Source: an uncultured Bacteroidota bacterium
Lineage (GTDB): Bacteria > Bacteroidota > Bacteroidia > 2-12-FULL-35-15
NCBI GenBank assembly: GCA_903926385.1
Contig: CAIYIS010000009.1
Coordinates: 1-64,000, forward strand
Direction: 5' to 3'
DNA length: 64,000 nucleotides
In this document: one piece after another, positions 52,792 to 61,939 of the stretch
Position numbering within the stretch: the first letter of the stretch is position 1
Layout of the letters: every line of letters begins with the position of its first letter
Notes under the pieces: generated by a model
Databases searched by the model: none
What the model was told of the DNA's origin: nothing
What the model saw: only the letters and a program-made list of their open reading frames with translations
Translations under genes and position numbers: made by a program

Positions 52792-53504
52792 TAATTACAT
52801 AATTTATTAATTAATTCTTCAGCAATGGTACTTCCTTTGAAAGCCGCAAGTTTTAACACATCACATGCTTCTGCTTTGTTACCATGCTGATACATAGCTT
52901 CGGCCATGCCAATGTAGGCTTCTTTATATTTAGGGTCCAACTTAATTACCGTTTTGTAATCGGCAATAGCACCATCATAATCCCCCGAAATATCTTTCCA
53001 AAAAGCACGGCTATAATAGGCATTGATATATTTATTATCCAAAGTGATGGCCTTGTCTAAATCGGTAATCGCAGAAGAGTAATCTTCCAAAAATCCTTTT
53101 GCTAATGCACGATTATAAAGCGACTTTGGATGTTTGGGGTTTAGTTGAATCGCCTTGCTAAAATCCTTGATTGCTCCTGTATAGTCTTTGAGTTGAGCTT
53201 TGGCATTGGCTCTGCCGTAATACGATTCAAAAACAGTTTCGTTTAGTCGAATGGCCCTGTCGAAAATTTTGATGGCGTCTTTATAGTTTTCACTTCTTAA
53301 ATTAATTGTAGCCAACAAACATAATGCACTATCGTAATTTGGTTTTAATTTAAATGCGTTGTCCAAATCGTGCAATGCCGCTACATCGTCTTTAAGAGAA
53401 TCGTTTATTAATGCACTTTGATAATATTCAGATGCGGTATTTTGCGCAAAGGCAAGGCCTCCGGCAAATATCATCAAAACAAACAAAGCAATTTTTCTAA
53501 TCAT
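52791..53504 (-). CDS. Secreted TPR protein, 237 aa
   Basis: Signal peptide 1-21 (MIRKIALFVLMIFAGGLAFA-Q). The remainder is a run of about six TPR repeats (ALHDLDNAFKLKPNYDSALC, AIKIFDRAIRLNETVFESYY, AIKDFSKAIQLNPKHPKSLY, AITDLDKAITLDNKYINAYY, AIADYKTVIKLDPKYKEAYI). TPRs are protein-protein scaffolds. As it lies between purL (14 bases upstream) and the CHU_C-PorP pair (overlapping downstream), it probably interacts with the secretion partner proteins in the periplasm. Confidence 0.88.
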   Translation of the reverse strand: MIRKIALFVLMIFAGGLAFAQNTASEYYQSALINDSLKDDVAALHDLDNAFKLKPNYDSALCLLATINLRSENYKDAIKIFDRAIRLNETVFESYYGRANAKAQLKDYTGAIKDFSKAIQLNPKHPKSLYNRALAKGFLEDYSSAITDLDKAITLDNKYINAYYSRAFWKDISGDYDGAIADYKTVIKLDPKYKEAYIGMAEAMYQHGNKAEACDVLKLAAFKGSTIAEELINKLCN

Positions 53505-53518
53505 GTATTCTTTCGAAA

Positions 53519-55747
53519 TTACTTTAATAAATCACCAAGAGCATTATCAAAAACGGCTTTTGCTTCTGCCACTGTTCCGAATGACTCATCGTCTATCATC
53601 AAATCTTTTCCTGTAACATCCCCCATATATTGAAACTCGGCTCTAGATTCCATCATCAAGTCAATAAATTTATCCTCATCCTCCTTTTTTACGGATACAA
53701 CAATACGGCTTTGGGATTCGCCAAACAAGAAAGAATCTTTTCTTATTTCTTCGTCCGAACTTATGTCGAAACCTAGACCACGTGGCATGGCGCTTTCAAG
53801 CAATGCAATGAATAATCCTCCATCAGAACAATCGTGAGCGGATTGAATAACTTTTTCCTTAATTAGTGTTTTTACGGCTTTTTGCACTTCATACTCTTCA
53901 TCCAAATTGAACATTGGAGCGGGAGTGTTTTTTATCTGATGATAAGAATACAAGTATTCGGAAGAAGAAATACAATCTTTAGAACTTCCGATGAGATAAA
54001 TGGAATCACCTTCGTTTTTAAAATCTAAGGTCATCCTATTTGATTTATCTTTTAATACACCAAGCATACCGATGGTGGGTGTTGGAAACACAGGCCCTTC
54101 GTAAGAAGATTGGTTGTAAAAACTCACGTTACCTCCTGTTACAGGAGTTTCAAACTTAATACATGCACTACCCATTCCTTTAATGGCTCCCACAAATTGC
54201 CAATACACTTCTGGATTGTAAGGGTTACCAAAATTCAGACAGTTGGTGATGGCAGATGGCTCGCCACCGCTGCATACAATATTTCTGGCTGCTTCTGAAA
54301 CTGCAATCGCACAACCTGTTTCCGGGTCGGCATTTACATAACGCGAGTTACAATCTACTTTGAGTGCAATTGCTTTATTGGTTCCTTTAATATTAACAAC
54401 AGCTGCATCAGAAGGTGCATTAGTACTCATATTGGCAGTTCCCACCATGGAGTCGTACTGATTATAAACCCATTGTTTGGAAGCTATATTGGGATGAGCA
54501 ATTAAAAATTTAGCAACTGCTTTCAAGTCTTTCGGTTCTTCTACAGAATCTATGTTGAATTTTTTTGATTCTTTAAAATAAGCAGGCTCTTTATAATCTC
54601 TGTGATAAACCGGAGCTCCTCCGCCCAAAACCAAGTCGTGAGCGGGGACATCGGCCACACACTCATCACCAACAAAAAACTTAATTCGTTTGGTATCGGT
54701 TACTTTACCTATCACCGCACAATTCAAATCCCATTTGTCAAATATTTTCTGCACTTCTTTCTCTCTTCCCTTTTTTACAACTATAAGCATACGCTCTTGA
54801 GATTCGGAAAGTAATATTTCGAAAGGCTGCATGTTAGCCTGACGAGTAGGAACTCTGTCTAACCAAATTTCCATACCATGTTCGCCTTTTGCACTCATTT
54901 CGGAAGTAGAACAAGTTATGCCGGCTGCGCCCATATCCTGCATACCCACCACAGCTCCTGTTTTAATAACTTCCAAAGTAGCTTCCAGCAATAATTTTTC
55001 CTGAAACGGATCGCCTACTTGCACAGCAGGCAAATCTTTTGCAGAGTCTTCGGTAATATCTGCCGAAGCAAAGGTGGCTCCGTGTATTCCGTCTTTACCT
55101 GTAGCCGAGCCAACGATATAAACAGGATTGCCTACACCATAAGATGTAGCCGAAATCGTTTCTCCTGTTTTAACTATTCCTGCACTCATTGCGTTGACTA
55201 GCGGATTTACGTTATAACAGTCGTCAAAAAACACCTCTCCTCCTACTGTGGGTATACCAAAGGCATTTCCATAATCGCCAATTCCTTTAACCACACCTTT
55301 AACCAACCATTTTGTTTTTTCCAATTTAATATCTCCAAAACGTAATGAATTCAGTTGTGCAATCGGGCGAGCTCCCATTGTAAAAATATCTCGATTAATT
55401 CCACCCACTCCAGTGGCTGCTCCTTGATATGGCTCCAACGCAGAAGGGTGATTATGCGATTCGATTTTGAATGCACAGCCCAAGCCATCGCCTATATCCA
55501 CAAGTCCTGCATTTTCTTCACCGGCTTCTGCCAAAATATAGGGACCTTTTTTAGGTAGCTTTTTTAACCAAACAATTGAATTTTTATAAGAACAATGCTC
55601 GCTCCACATTACCGAAAATATACTTAATTCTGTAAAGTTGGGAGTACGTCCTAATATTGTTTTAATCTTTTCATATTCGTCCGGCAGCAGACCTAACTTC
55701 TGCGCAGTTTCAACGGTTGTTAACTCTCCCTGAATAATTTCTGACAT
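53519..55747 (-). CDS. purL: Phosphoribosylformylglycinamidine synthase subunit PurL, 742 aa
   Basis: Converts FGAR to FGAM in purine synthesis using ATP and ammonia delivered by PurQ. It is the small-type PurL (about 740 aa), needing separate PurS and PurQ, neither in the window. Landmarks: [21 protein letters not shown] (about 33-53), [39 protein letters not shown] split over residues 78-116, and the second half [27 protein letters not shown] and [20 protein letters not shown]. The start [20 protein letters not shown] at 55745-55747 is preferred over the ATG at 55816, because a promoter (55814-55842) overlaps that upstream ATG. It heads the purL-TPR-CHU_C-PorP-mtgA group. Confidence 0.96.
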   Translation of the reverse strand: MSEIIQGELTTVETAQKLGLLPDEYEKIKTILGRTPNFTELSIFSVMWSEHCSYKNSIVWLKKLPKKGPYILAEAGEENAGLVDIGDGLGCAFKIESHNHPSALEPYQGAATGVGGINRDIFTMGARPIAQLNSLRFGDIKLEKTKWLVKGVVKGIGDYGNAFGIPTVGGEVFFDDCYNVNPLVNAMSAGIVKTGETISATSYGVGNPVYIVGSATGKDGIHGATFASADITEDSAKDLPAVQVGDPFQEKLLLEATLEVIKTGAVVGMQDMGAAGITCSTSEMSAKGEHGMEIWLDRVPTRQANMQPFEILLSESQERMLIVVKKGREKEVQKIFDKWDLNCAVIGKVTDTKRIKFFVGDECVADVPAHDLVLGGGAPVYHRDYKEPAYFKESKKFNIDSVEEPKDLKAVAKFLIAHPNIASKQWVYNQYDSMVGTANMSTNAPSDAAVVNIKGTNKAIALKVDCNSRYVNADPETGCAIAVSEAARNIVCSGGEPSAITNCLNFGNPYNPEVYWQFVGAIKGMGSACIKFETPVTGGNVSFYNQSSYEGPVFPTPTIGMLGVLKDKSNRMTLDFKNEGDSIYLIGSSKDCISSSEYLYSYHQIKNTPAPMFNLDEEYEVQKAVKTLIKEKVIQSAHDCSDGGLFIALLESAMPRGLGFDISSDEEIRKDSFLFGESQSRIVVSVKKEDEDKFIDLMMESRAEFQYMGDVTGKDLMIDDESFGTVAEAKAVFDNALGDLLK

Positions 55748-55813
55748 ATCTAATTTTAATATTTTATTGAAAAAACGTTTTGTTCCTTTCGCTAGTTGAT
55801 TTTTTTGAGATTC

Positions 55814-55842
55814 CAAATTTACATAAAAAACCTTCGCTTCAA
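55814..55842 (-). promoter_or_regulatory. Bacteroidota promoter for purL
   Basis: On the minus strand TTG (55842-55840), 18-base spacer, TAAATTTG (55821-55814), fitting TTG-N-TAnnTTTG. The purL ATG is at 55747, leaving a leader of about 60 bases. Confidence 0.7.
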
Positions 55843-55875
55843 CTCAAATATTTTATTTTGAGTTTTCAACCATTG

Positions 55876-57255
55876 ATGAATTACTATATTTGCCGAAATA
55901 AAAAATCCCTGAATCATTTGGAATTCCTTTTAACAACAGCTTACACTTTCCTTTTCATCTTTATTATTCATAGAATGAATTTTTTTGAAGCTGACGGTTT
56001 ATCAAAACGTTTGGTTTCGTTCATCTTTATGTTAAAAGTGGTTTTTGGACTGCTTCTTTGGGCTATATATACCTTTTATTATAAGGACCGTTCCACAGCC
56101 GATATTTATAAGTATTTTGATGATAGTAAAATATTATTTGATGCCATTAGAACTAATCCTGTTCATTTTTTCAAAATGATGGCTAGCATTGGCAATAATA
56201 CCCCAGACTTCGATATCTATTATAATCAGATGCATTATTGGGCACGAAGGATTGACAGCAGTATTTATAACGACAGTCACACTATAATTCGTTTCAACAG
56301 TCTGGTGCGGTTTTTCTCTCTTGGCTATTATAATGTTCACACTGTATTTATTTGTTTCTTTTCGCTGATAGGTCTTACGGCCATCTACAAAACGTTTGTC
56401 CCTTTTTTGAAAGATAAAAAAAGAGAATTGCTTTTTGTTGTCTTTCTGCTGCCATCCGTTCTTTTCTGGGGTTCGGGAGTACTCAAAGAAGGGTTAATTA
56501 TTTTTGCACTTGGATTACTTATCTATTATACTTCCCGATTATTCTCTGTTAAATCAACATTAATATGTTTGGCAGCAGGCTTTTTGCTGGCCTTTTCGAA
56601 ATTTTATGTTTGGCTAGCCATTTGTCCGAGTTTGTTTTTTTTAGTGTGGATTAATAAAACCAGCGCTGCTAAATGGTATTTGAAGTTTTTAATTATAGTA
56701 GTTGTTCTAGCCACATTAGGATTAAACATTGATAACTTCACTTCTATACAAAACCCTTTGGTAACCCTATCCCAAAAGCAAATTGAATTCAATCAACTTG
56801 CTAATGGAGGTCTTTCTGATGCGTATTGCCAACCGATACCAGTTGCAGGAAGCATTATTCTAATCCCTCCTCTCGAACCAACACTAAGTTCTTTTATTTG
56901 TAATGCACCTCATGCTTTATTAAATACTCTCCTGCGGCCATTTTTATGGGAACTAAAATCTCCAATGATGTTGATGGCGGGTGCTGAGAATGTCCTAATG
57001 CTCGTGTTTATCCTGATTTGTTTACTATTTTCCAAATCAATCAAAGAAATTAAATGGCAATATGTGTTATTCTGCTTGTCATTTGTAACTGTACAATTTC
57101 TAATTATAGGGGAAACAACACCAGTGCTGGGAGCCATCGCTCGTTACAAGGTACCAGCTTTACCTTTCCTTCTTATTTCTTTTCTTTTTATTCTCGACAA
57201 ACAAAAGTTGATGAAACGGGTTCCTGTTTTATCAAAATGGTTTCCGATAGAATGA
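55876..57255 (+). CDS. Polytopic membrane protein of unknown function, 459 aa
   Basis: Around ten to twelve membrane segments. The N-terminus (LEFLLTTAYTFLFIFIIHRM, then FEADGLSKRLVSFIFMLKVVF) and the motif YKDRSTADIYKYFDDSKILFDAI are shared by a group of Bacteroidota membrane proteins with no named role; the LLPSVLFWGSGVLKEGLI segment resembles that of glycan-handling polytopic proteins. The start is uncertain: ATG 55876 is used, but TATATTTG at 55885-55892 looks like a promoter -7 box inside it, which would favour TTG 55918 or ATG 55975. It is divergent from purL and followed by the APC transporter after 78 bases. Function unassigned. Confidence 0.72.
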   Translation: MNYYICRNKKSLNHLEFLLTTAYTFLFIFIIHRMNFFEADGLSKRLVSFIFMLKVVFGLLLWAIYTFYYKDRSTADIYKYFDDSKILFDAIRTNPVHFFKMMASIGNNTPDFDIYYNQMHYWARRIDSSIYNDSHTIIRFNSLVRFFSLGYYNVHTVFICFFSLIGLTAIYKTFVPFLKDKKRELLFVVFLLPSVLFWGSGVLKEGLIIFALGLLIYYTSRLFSVKSTLICLAAGFLLAFSKFYVWLAICPSLFFLVWINKTSAAKWYLKFLIIVVVLATLGLNIDNFTSIQNPLVTLSQKQIEFNQLANGGLSDAYCQPIPVAGSIILIPPLEPTLSSFICNAPHALLNTLLRPFLWELKSPMMLMAGAENVLMLVFILICLLFSKSIKEIKWQYVLFCLSFVTVQFLIIGETTPVLGAIARYKVPALPFLLISFLFILDKQKLMKRVPVLSKWFPIE

Positions 57256-57305
57256 AGAACTTATTATTATGTTGTAATGCGATACCGAATACTTATTTAT
57301 TTTTT

Positions 57306-57313
57306 TACATTTG
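57306..57313 (+). promoter_or_regulatory. Bacteroidota-type -7 box for the APC transporter gene
   Basis: TACATTTG matches TAnnTTTG and lies 20 bases before the ATG at 57334. No TTG at the usual upstream distance. Confidence 0.55.
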
Positions 57314-57333
57314 TTTCCCACTAAAAATCTATT

Positions 57334-59259
57334 ATGGACTATAAAAGTTTGTTCCGTAAAAAATCGGTTCACGATATATTAAAACAAGTTAACAAAAGTG
57401 AAGCTGAAGGTGGTCATGCTCCTTTAGGCAAACATCTTGGCGTAAGTGATCTCACGGCATTTGGTATCGCAGCCATTATTGGTGCGGGTATCTTTAGTAC
57501 CATTGGAAAAGCAAGTTCTGATGGAGGGCCAGCTGTTATTTTTCTTTTTCTTTTTACCGCTATTGCTTGTGGATTCGCAGCTTTTGCTTATGCCGAGTTT
57601 GCCTCAATGGTTCCTGTGTCGGGCAGTGCATATACTTATTCTTACGTTGCTTTTGGTGAGTTAATCGCTTGGATTATTGGATGGGCCTTGATTATGGAAT
57701 ACGCCATCGGAAATATAACAGTTGCAATCTCGTGGAGCGATTACTTTACTGGTTTGCTCGATAGTCAGGGAATACATTTGCCACAATGGATTCAAATGGA
57801 TTATTTAACTGCCTCCAATGGTTTTCATCAGGCTACTGCTTTGCTTCAAAGTGGTAAGATATTCGAAAATCTGGATGCCGGATTACAAGCCGCTTACACC
57901 GCCTGGACAACATCACCGGCCATTGGTTCGTTACATTTCATAGCCGATTTACCAGCCTTGTTTATTATTATACTTATCACAGCTCTTGTTTATAGAGGTA
58001 TGAAAGAGTCGAAGAATGCATCTAACTTAATGGTTGTTGTAAAACTTTGTATTATTCTTTTAGTTATTGCTGTTGGTGTGTTTTATGTGGATACCAAAAA
58101 CTGGCACCCCTTTGCACCAAATGGTTTGACAGGTATATTAAAAGGTGTATCGGCTGTGTTTTTTGCATACATTGGTTTTGATGCTATTTCTACTACAGCC
58201 GAAGAGTGTAAAAATCCTCAACGAGATTTGCCGAGGGGAATGATGTGGGCTATTATTATTTGTACTGTTCTTTACATCATTATTGCTTTAATTCTTACAG
58301 GCATGGTGAAATACGACCAGCTTAGCGTTGGCGACCCTCTGTCTTTTGTGTTTCAGAAACTGGATTTGAAATGGATGTCGGGAATCATTGCTATTAGTGC
58401 CGTTATTGCCATGGCAAGTGTTTTACTTGTTTTTCAAATGGGGCAACCTCGAATTTGGATGAGCATGAGCCGCGATGGTTTGTTGCCAAAAGCATTTTCG
58501 AGAGTACACCCTAAATTTAAAACACCATCGTTTGCAACCATCGTTACAGGTTTCGTGGTTGCTGTGCCAGCGTTGTTTTTAAACTTAACTATGGTTACCG
58601 ATTTGTGTAGCATCGGAACTTTATTTGCGTTTGTACTGGTATGTGCTGGTGTGTTGGTATTGCAAAATAAAACAGATATTCCTCGAGGTAAGTTCAAAAC
58701 ACCTTATATTAATGCAAAGTACATCATGCCAGGACTTATTGTATTAACCATCATCCTTTCGTTTACTTACAACCGGGAAGCTAGTATTGATTTTATCACC
58801 AATAAAAAGGCAATCATTAATTCAACTTCATTTGTTACCTCGCTAAAAGAAAATCAAATTGGAGAAATTAAAAAACTAATAGCGGGCAATGATAGTGCTG
58901 AATTCGCTAAAAGCGAAAACGATTTGGAAACATATCTGAGTAATCTGGATGAAACAAAATATACATCGGCAATTGAGTCTTTTCCTGTTGCTGAAAATCA
59001 GAAATACGAATCAGGGTTTAGATTGTTCAAACATAAAATCCCGATGTGGATTTTTATCTTCATTTCGTTCGGACTTGCCGTGTGGACGTATCGCCAAAAC
59101 TTATCACTCATCCCTTTGTTAGGTTTGGTGAGTTGCCTCTATATGATGGCCGAATTGGGCCTTTCCAACTGGATTGGTTTCGGTATTTGGTTATTGGCGG
59201 GTTTGATCATCTACTTTAGTTATAGCAGAAAAAACAGTAAACTTAATAGAACAAAATAA
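57334..59259 (+). CDS. APC-superfamily amino acid permease (CAT-like) with a hydrophilic insert, 641 aa
   Basis: Inner-membrane amino acid transporter. The opening LGKHLGVSDLTAFGIAAIIGAGIFSTIGKASSDGGPAVIF, split over residues 31-71, is the APC/CAT TM1 substrate-binding region with GAGIF. TM6 shows FFAYIGFDAISTTAEE (about 279-294). About 12 TMs follow the family pattern up to about residue 480, then an inserted hydrophilic stretch of about 85 residues (480-565, NREASIDFITNKK to RLFKHKIPMW) precedes the last two or three TMs. That insert is unusual; it should be a soluble domain with charged helices. The SDR gene follows after 6 bases, so the two are likely co-transcribed. Confidence 0.92.
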   Translation: MDYKSLFRKKSVHDILKQVNKSEAEGGHAPLGKHLGVSDLTAFGIAAIIGAGIFSTIGKASSDGGPAVIFLFLFTAIACGFAAFAYAEFASMVPVSGSAYTYSYVAFGELIAWIIGWALIMEYAIGNITVAISWSDYFTGLLDSQGIHLPQWIQMDYLTASNGFHQATALLQSGKIFENLDAGLQAAYTAWTTSPAIGSLHFIADLPALFIIILITALVYRGMKESKNASNLMVVVKLCIILLVIAVGVFYVDTKNWHPFAPNGLTGILKGVSAVFFAYIGFDAISTTAEECKNPQRDLPRGMMWAIIICTVLYIIIALILTGMVKYDQLSVGDPLSFVFQKLDLKWMSGIIAISAVIAMASVLLVFQMGQPRIWMSMSRDGLLPKAFSRVHPKFKTPSFATIVTGFVVAVPALFLNLTMVTDLCSIGTLFAFVLVCAGVLVLQNKTDIPRGKFKTPYINAKYIMPGLIVLTIILSFTYNREASIDFITNKKAIINSTSFVTSLKENQIGEIKKLIAGNDSAEFAKSENDLETYLSNLDETKYTSAIESFPVAENQKYESGFRLFKHKIPMWIFIFISFGLAVWTYRQNLSLIPLLGLVSCLYMMAELGLSNWIGFGIWLLAGLIIYFSYSRKNSKLNRTK

Positions 59260-59265
59260 ATAAAC

Positions 59266-60021
59266 ATGATTGCATTTATCACCGGAGCAACAGCCGGTAT
59301 TGGAAAAGCAACAGCTGAGCTGTTTGCTAAAAATGGTTACAACATCATTATCACAGGAAGAAGAAAAGAACGTTTGGATGAAATTGCTGCACAAGTGAAA
59401 TCAACTTTTAAAGTAGATGTATTGAGTTTAAATTTTGATGTGCGAAATAATAAAGAAGTGGAAAAGGCCGTTCAATCGCTTTCGGGAGATTGGAGAAATG
59501 TGGATGTGCTGGTGAACAATGCCGGACTTGCCGTTGGATTAAGCACCATTCAGGATGGAGATATGGATGATTGGGAACGAATGATAGATACTAATATCAA
59601 AGGTCTATTGTACATCACCCGTCATCTTTCTCCATTAATGATTAGTCATGGTTCGGGACATATTATTAATATAGGTTCCATTGCCGGCAAAGAAGTATAT
59701 GCTAACGGAAATGTGTATTGTGCCACCAAACATGCGGTGGATGCACTTAGCAAAAGTATGCGCATTGATATGTTGCCTTACAACATAAAAGTGACTGCTA
59801 TCAATCCGGGCATGGTGGAAACAGAGTTTTCAGTGGTTCGATTTAAAGGTGATGAAGACCGTGCTAAAAAGCCATACTTAGGCATTAAGCCGTTAACACC
59901 TGAAGATATTGCTGAAACCATTTACTGGTGTGCTTCTAGGCCTCCCCATGTTAATATCAACGATATCATTATTACTCCTACAGTCCAGGCAAACGCTACT
60001 ACAACCTTTCGTAAAGAATAA
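59266..60021 (+). CDS. Short-chain dehydrogenase/reductase (SDR), 251 aa
   Basis: NAD(P)-dependent oxidoreductase of the classical SDR family. Cofactor loop TGATAGIGKA (6-15), NNAG at 84-87, catalytic S138, Y151 and K155 (NIGSIAGKEVYANGNVYCATK). The closest functional type by motif is the YdfG-like 3-hydroxy acid (serine/3-hydroxypropionate) dehydrogenase, but the substrate pocket cannot be assigned. A hairpin (60032-60054) follows. It sits between the APC transporter and an amidohydrolase, suggesting amino acid or hydroxy acid catabolism. Confidence 0.92.
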   Translation: MIAFITGATAGIGKATAELFAKNGYNIIITGRRKERLDEIAAQVKSTFKVDVLSLNFDVRNNKEVEKAVQSLSGDWRNVDVLVNNAGLAVGLSTIQDGDMDDWERMIDTNIKGLLYITRHLSPLMISHGSGHIINIGSIAGKEVYANGNVYCATKHAVDALSKSMRIDMLPYNIKVTAINPGMVETEFSVVRFKGDEDRAKKPYLGIKPLTPEDIAETIYWCASRPPHVNINDIIITPTVQANATTTFRKE

Positions 60022-60031
60022 TTAGCTTCCT

Positions 60032-60054
60032 TGTCGTGGCTCAACACCACGACA
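60032..60054 (+). terminator. Hairpin after the SDR gene
   Basis: TGTCGTGG (60032-60039), seven-base loop, CCACGACA (60047-60054), followed by GGGTTTATTTTA. The T-rich tail is weak; it also overlaps the leader of the next gene. Confidence 0.45.
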
Positions 60055-60080
60055 GGGTTTATTTTATATATTACTTATTG

Positions 60081-61859
60081 ATGAAATTCCTCTCTACATT
60101 TTCAGTATTTAGCATTCTTGCATTCATTCTTTCTTCCTGCTCCCAGAAACAGAAATCCGATTTGATTGTTCGCAATGCTGTTGTTTACCAGGTCGATTCT
60201 TTGTTTTCGACTGCAGAAAGTTTTGCTGTAAAAGATGGAAAGTTTATCGCTATTGGAAGTAATACCGAAATAGAAACTAAATACGAAGCAAAGGAAACGA
60301 TGGATGCCCATGGTAAAGCCATCTACCCAGGCCTTATCGATTCGCATTGTCATTTTTATGGTTATGGAAAAGGATTGACCTCGGTGAATTTGGTAGGCAC
60401 AAAATCATTCGAAGAAGTGATTCAACGGGTGGTGCAATATGCCAAAACCAATAAATCAGAATGGATAATAGGCCGAGGATGGGACCAGAATGACTGGGAG
60501 GTGAAAGAATTTCCGAGCCGTTATCAGCTGGATGAATTGTTTCCTGAGGTGCCTGTGTTTCTTCAGCGAATTGACGGGCATGCGGCACTCGTTAATCATG
60601 CTGCCCTCAAACTTGCCGAAATTACTGCCGATACCAAAGTGCAGGGAGGGGTGATACAAACCGATAAAGTAACAAGTAACAAAAGCGAATCGGACCAATG
60701 GTTTAGTATTGAATTCAACAAAGAAATAAAAAACATTAAGTATCCCTTTTCGGTGCCTAGTGGAATCTTAATAGACAATGCTGTGGACTTGGTTCAGAAA
60801 ATTATTCCTAAACCAAGTGTTGACGAAATAACCGCTTCCTTAATTGCTGCTCAAAAAAACTGTTTTGCCGTGGGGCTTACCACGGTGGATGATGCAGGTT
60901 TAGAAAAAAAGATAATCGACCAGATGGATGCTTTGCAAAAATCGGGTGAATTGAAAATGCGCATCTATGCCATGCTTACCGACAATGCCGAAAACCTAGA
61001 CTATTACTTGCAACACGGCATTTACAAAACCGAGCGGTTAAACGTTCGTTCGTTTAAGTTTTATGCCGATGGTGCTTTGGGCTCGCGTGGTGCTTGCCTT
61101 TGCAAACCTTATACGGACCAACCTTTGTCACAGGGCTTGTTGCTTAGCTCTCCCGACTATTTTCGCACCACTGCCAAAAGAGTTGCTGACAAAGGCTTTC
61201 AGATGAACACGCATTGCATTGGCGATTCGGCTGTGCGCCTCTTGCTTTCGGTGTATGCTCCTTACCTTGCTAATCATTGCAACACGGCTACTCCCAAAAC
61301 CGAGCAATCGTTGCGTTGGCGCATCGAGCATTTTCAGGTTACTTCGCTCAAAGATATCGAACTTGTGAAATGCCTCAACCAACCGGCTACACAGCCCAAT
61401 GCTCCTCAACTTATTCCTTCGGTGCAGCCTACCCATGCCACCTCTGATATGTATTGGGCAAAGCAGCGGCTGGGCGATGAGCGCATTCATTATGCTTATG
61501 CTTATAATGATTTGCTGAATGCCACCGGTATGCTGGCTTTGGGAACCGATTTTCCCGTAGAAGATATTAACCCGCTATATACTTTTTATGCTGGGGTGAC
61601 ACGAAAAGATTTAAAAGGATTTCCTGACGAAGGCTTTCAAACAGAAAATGCACTTTCGCGAGAAAACACACTTAAAGGAATGACCATTTGGGGGGCTTAT
61701 GCCAATTTCGAAGAGCATGAAAAAGGTAGCATTGAGCCCGGCAAGTTTGCCGATTTCATCATTTTGGATAATGATATTATGAAGTGTACAATGGATAAAG
61801 TTCCATCTGTAAAAGTTCGCTCTACTTATATAAACGGAGAGTGTGTTTTTCGTCAATAA
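60081..61859 (+). CDS. Amidohydrolase-family (YtcJ-type) lipoprotein, 592 aa
   Basis: The ATG 60081 gives a lipobox (FILSSC, Cys20), so the protein is lipid-anchored outside the inner membrane; the upstream ATG at 60036 would add a leader with no purpose. It has the metal-dependent hydrolase fold: HxH at H89/H91 (GLIDSHCHFYG), a second metal region FQMNTHCIGDSAVRLL, WRIEHFQV and D490 in LGTDFPVED. The family (amidohydrolase_3, YtcJ) hydrolyses amides of unclear natural substrates. It follows the SDR gene and precedes pruA, an amino acid catabolic neighbourhood. Confidence 0.9.
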   Translation: MKFLSTFSVFSILAFILSSCSQKQKSDLIVRNAVVYQVDSLFSTAESFAVKDGKFIAIGSNTEIETKYEAKETMDAHGKAIYPGLIDSHCHFYGYGKGLTSVNLVGTKSFEEVIQRVVQYAKTNKSEWIIGRGWDQNDWEVKEFPSRYQLDELFPEVPVFLQRIDGHAALVNHAALKLAEITADTKVQGGVIQTDKVTSNKSESDQWFSIEFNKEIKNIKYPFSVPSGILIDNAVDLVQKIIPKPSVDEITASLIAAQKNCFAVGLTTVDDAGLEKKIIDQMDALQKSGELKMRIYAMLTDNAENLDYYLQHGIYKTERLNVRSFKFYADGALGSRGACLCKPYTDQPLSQGLLLSSPDYFRTTAKRVADKGFQMNTHCIGDSAVRLLLSVYAPYLANHCNTATPKTEQSLRWRIEHFQVTSLKDIELVKCLNQPATQPNAPQLIPSVQPTHATSDMYWAKQRLGDERIHYAYAYNDLLNATGMLALGTDFPVEDINPLYTFYAGVTRKDLKGFPDEGFQTENALSRENTLKGMTIWGAYANFEEHEKGSIEPGKFADFIILDNDIMKCTMDKVPSVKVRSTYINGECVFRQ

Positions 61860-61879
61860 AACGCAGAATTAATTTTAAC

Positions 61880-61887
61880 TATCTTTG
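61880..61887 (+). promoter_or_regulatory. Bacteroidota-type -7 box for pruA
   Basis: TATCTTTG matches TAnnTTTG, 52 bases before the ATG at 61940. No clear TTG upstream. Confidence 0.5.
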
Positions 61888-61939
61888 CACCCCAAAATAA
61901 TTCATAATCTATAATTCACAATTTATAATTTCTATAACC

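Noticed and set aside
55748-55816. N-terminal extension of purL
   Set aside because: The promoter at 55814-55842 overlaps the upstream [12 protein letters not shown] is the natural start.
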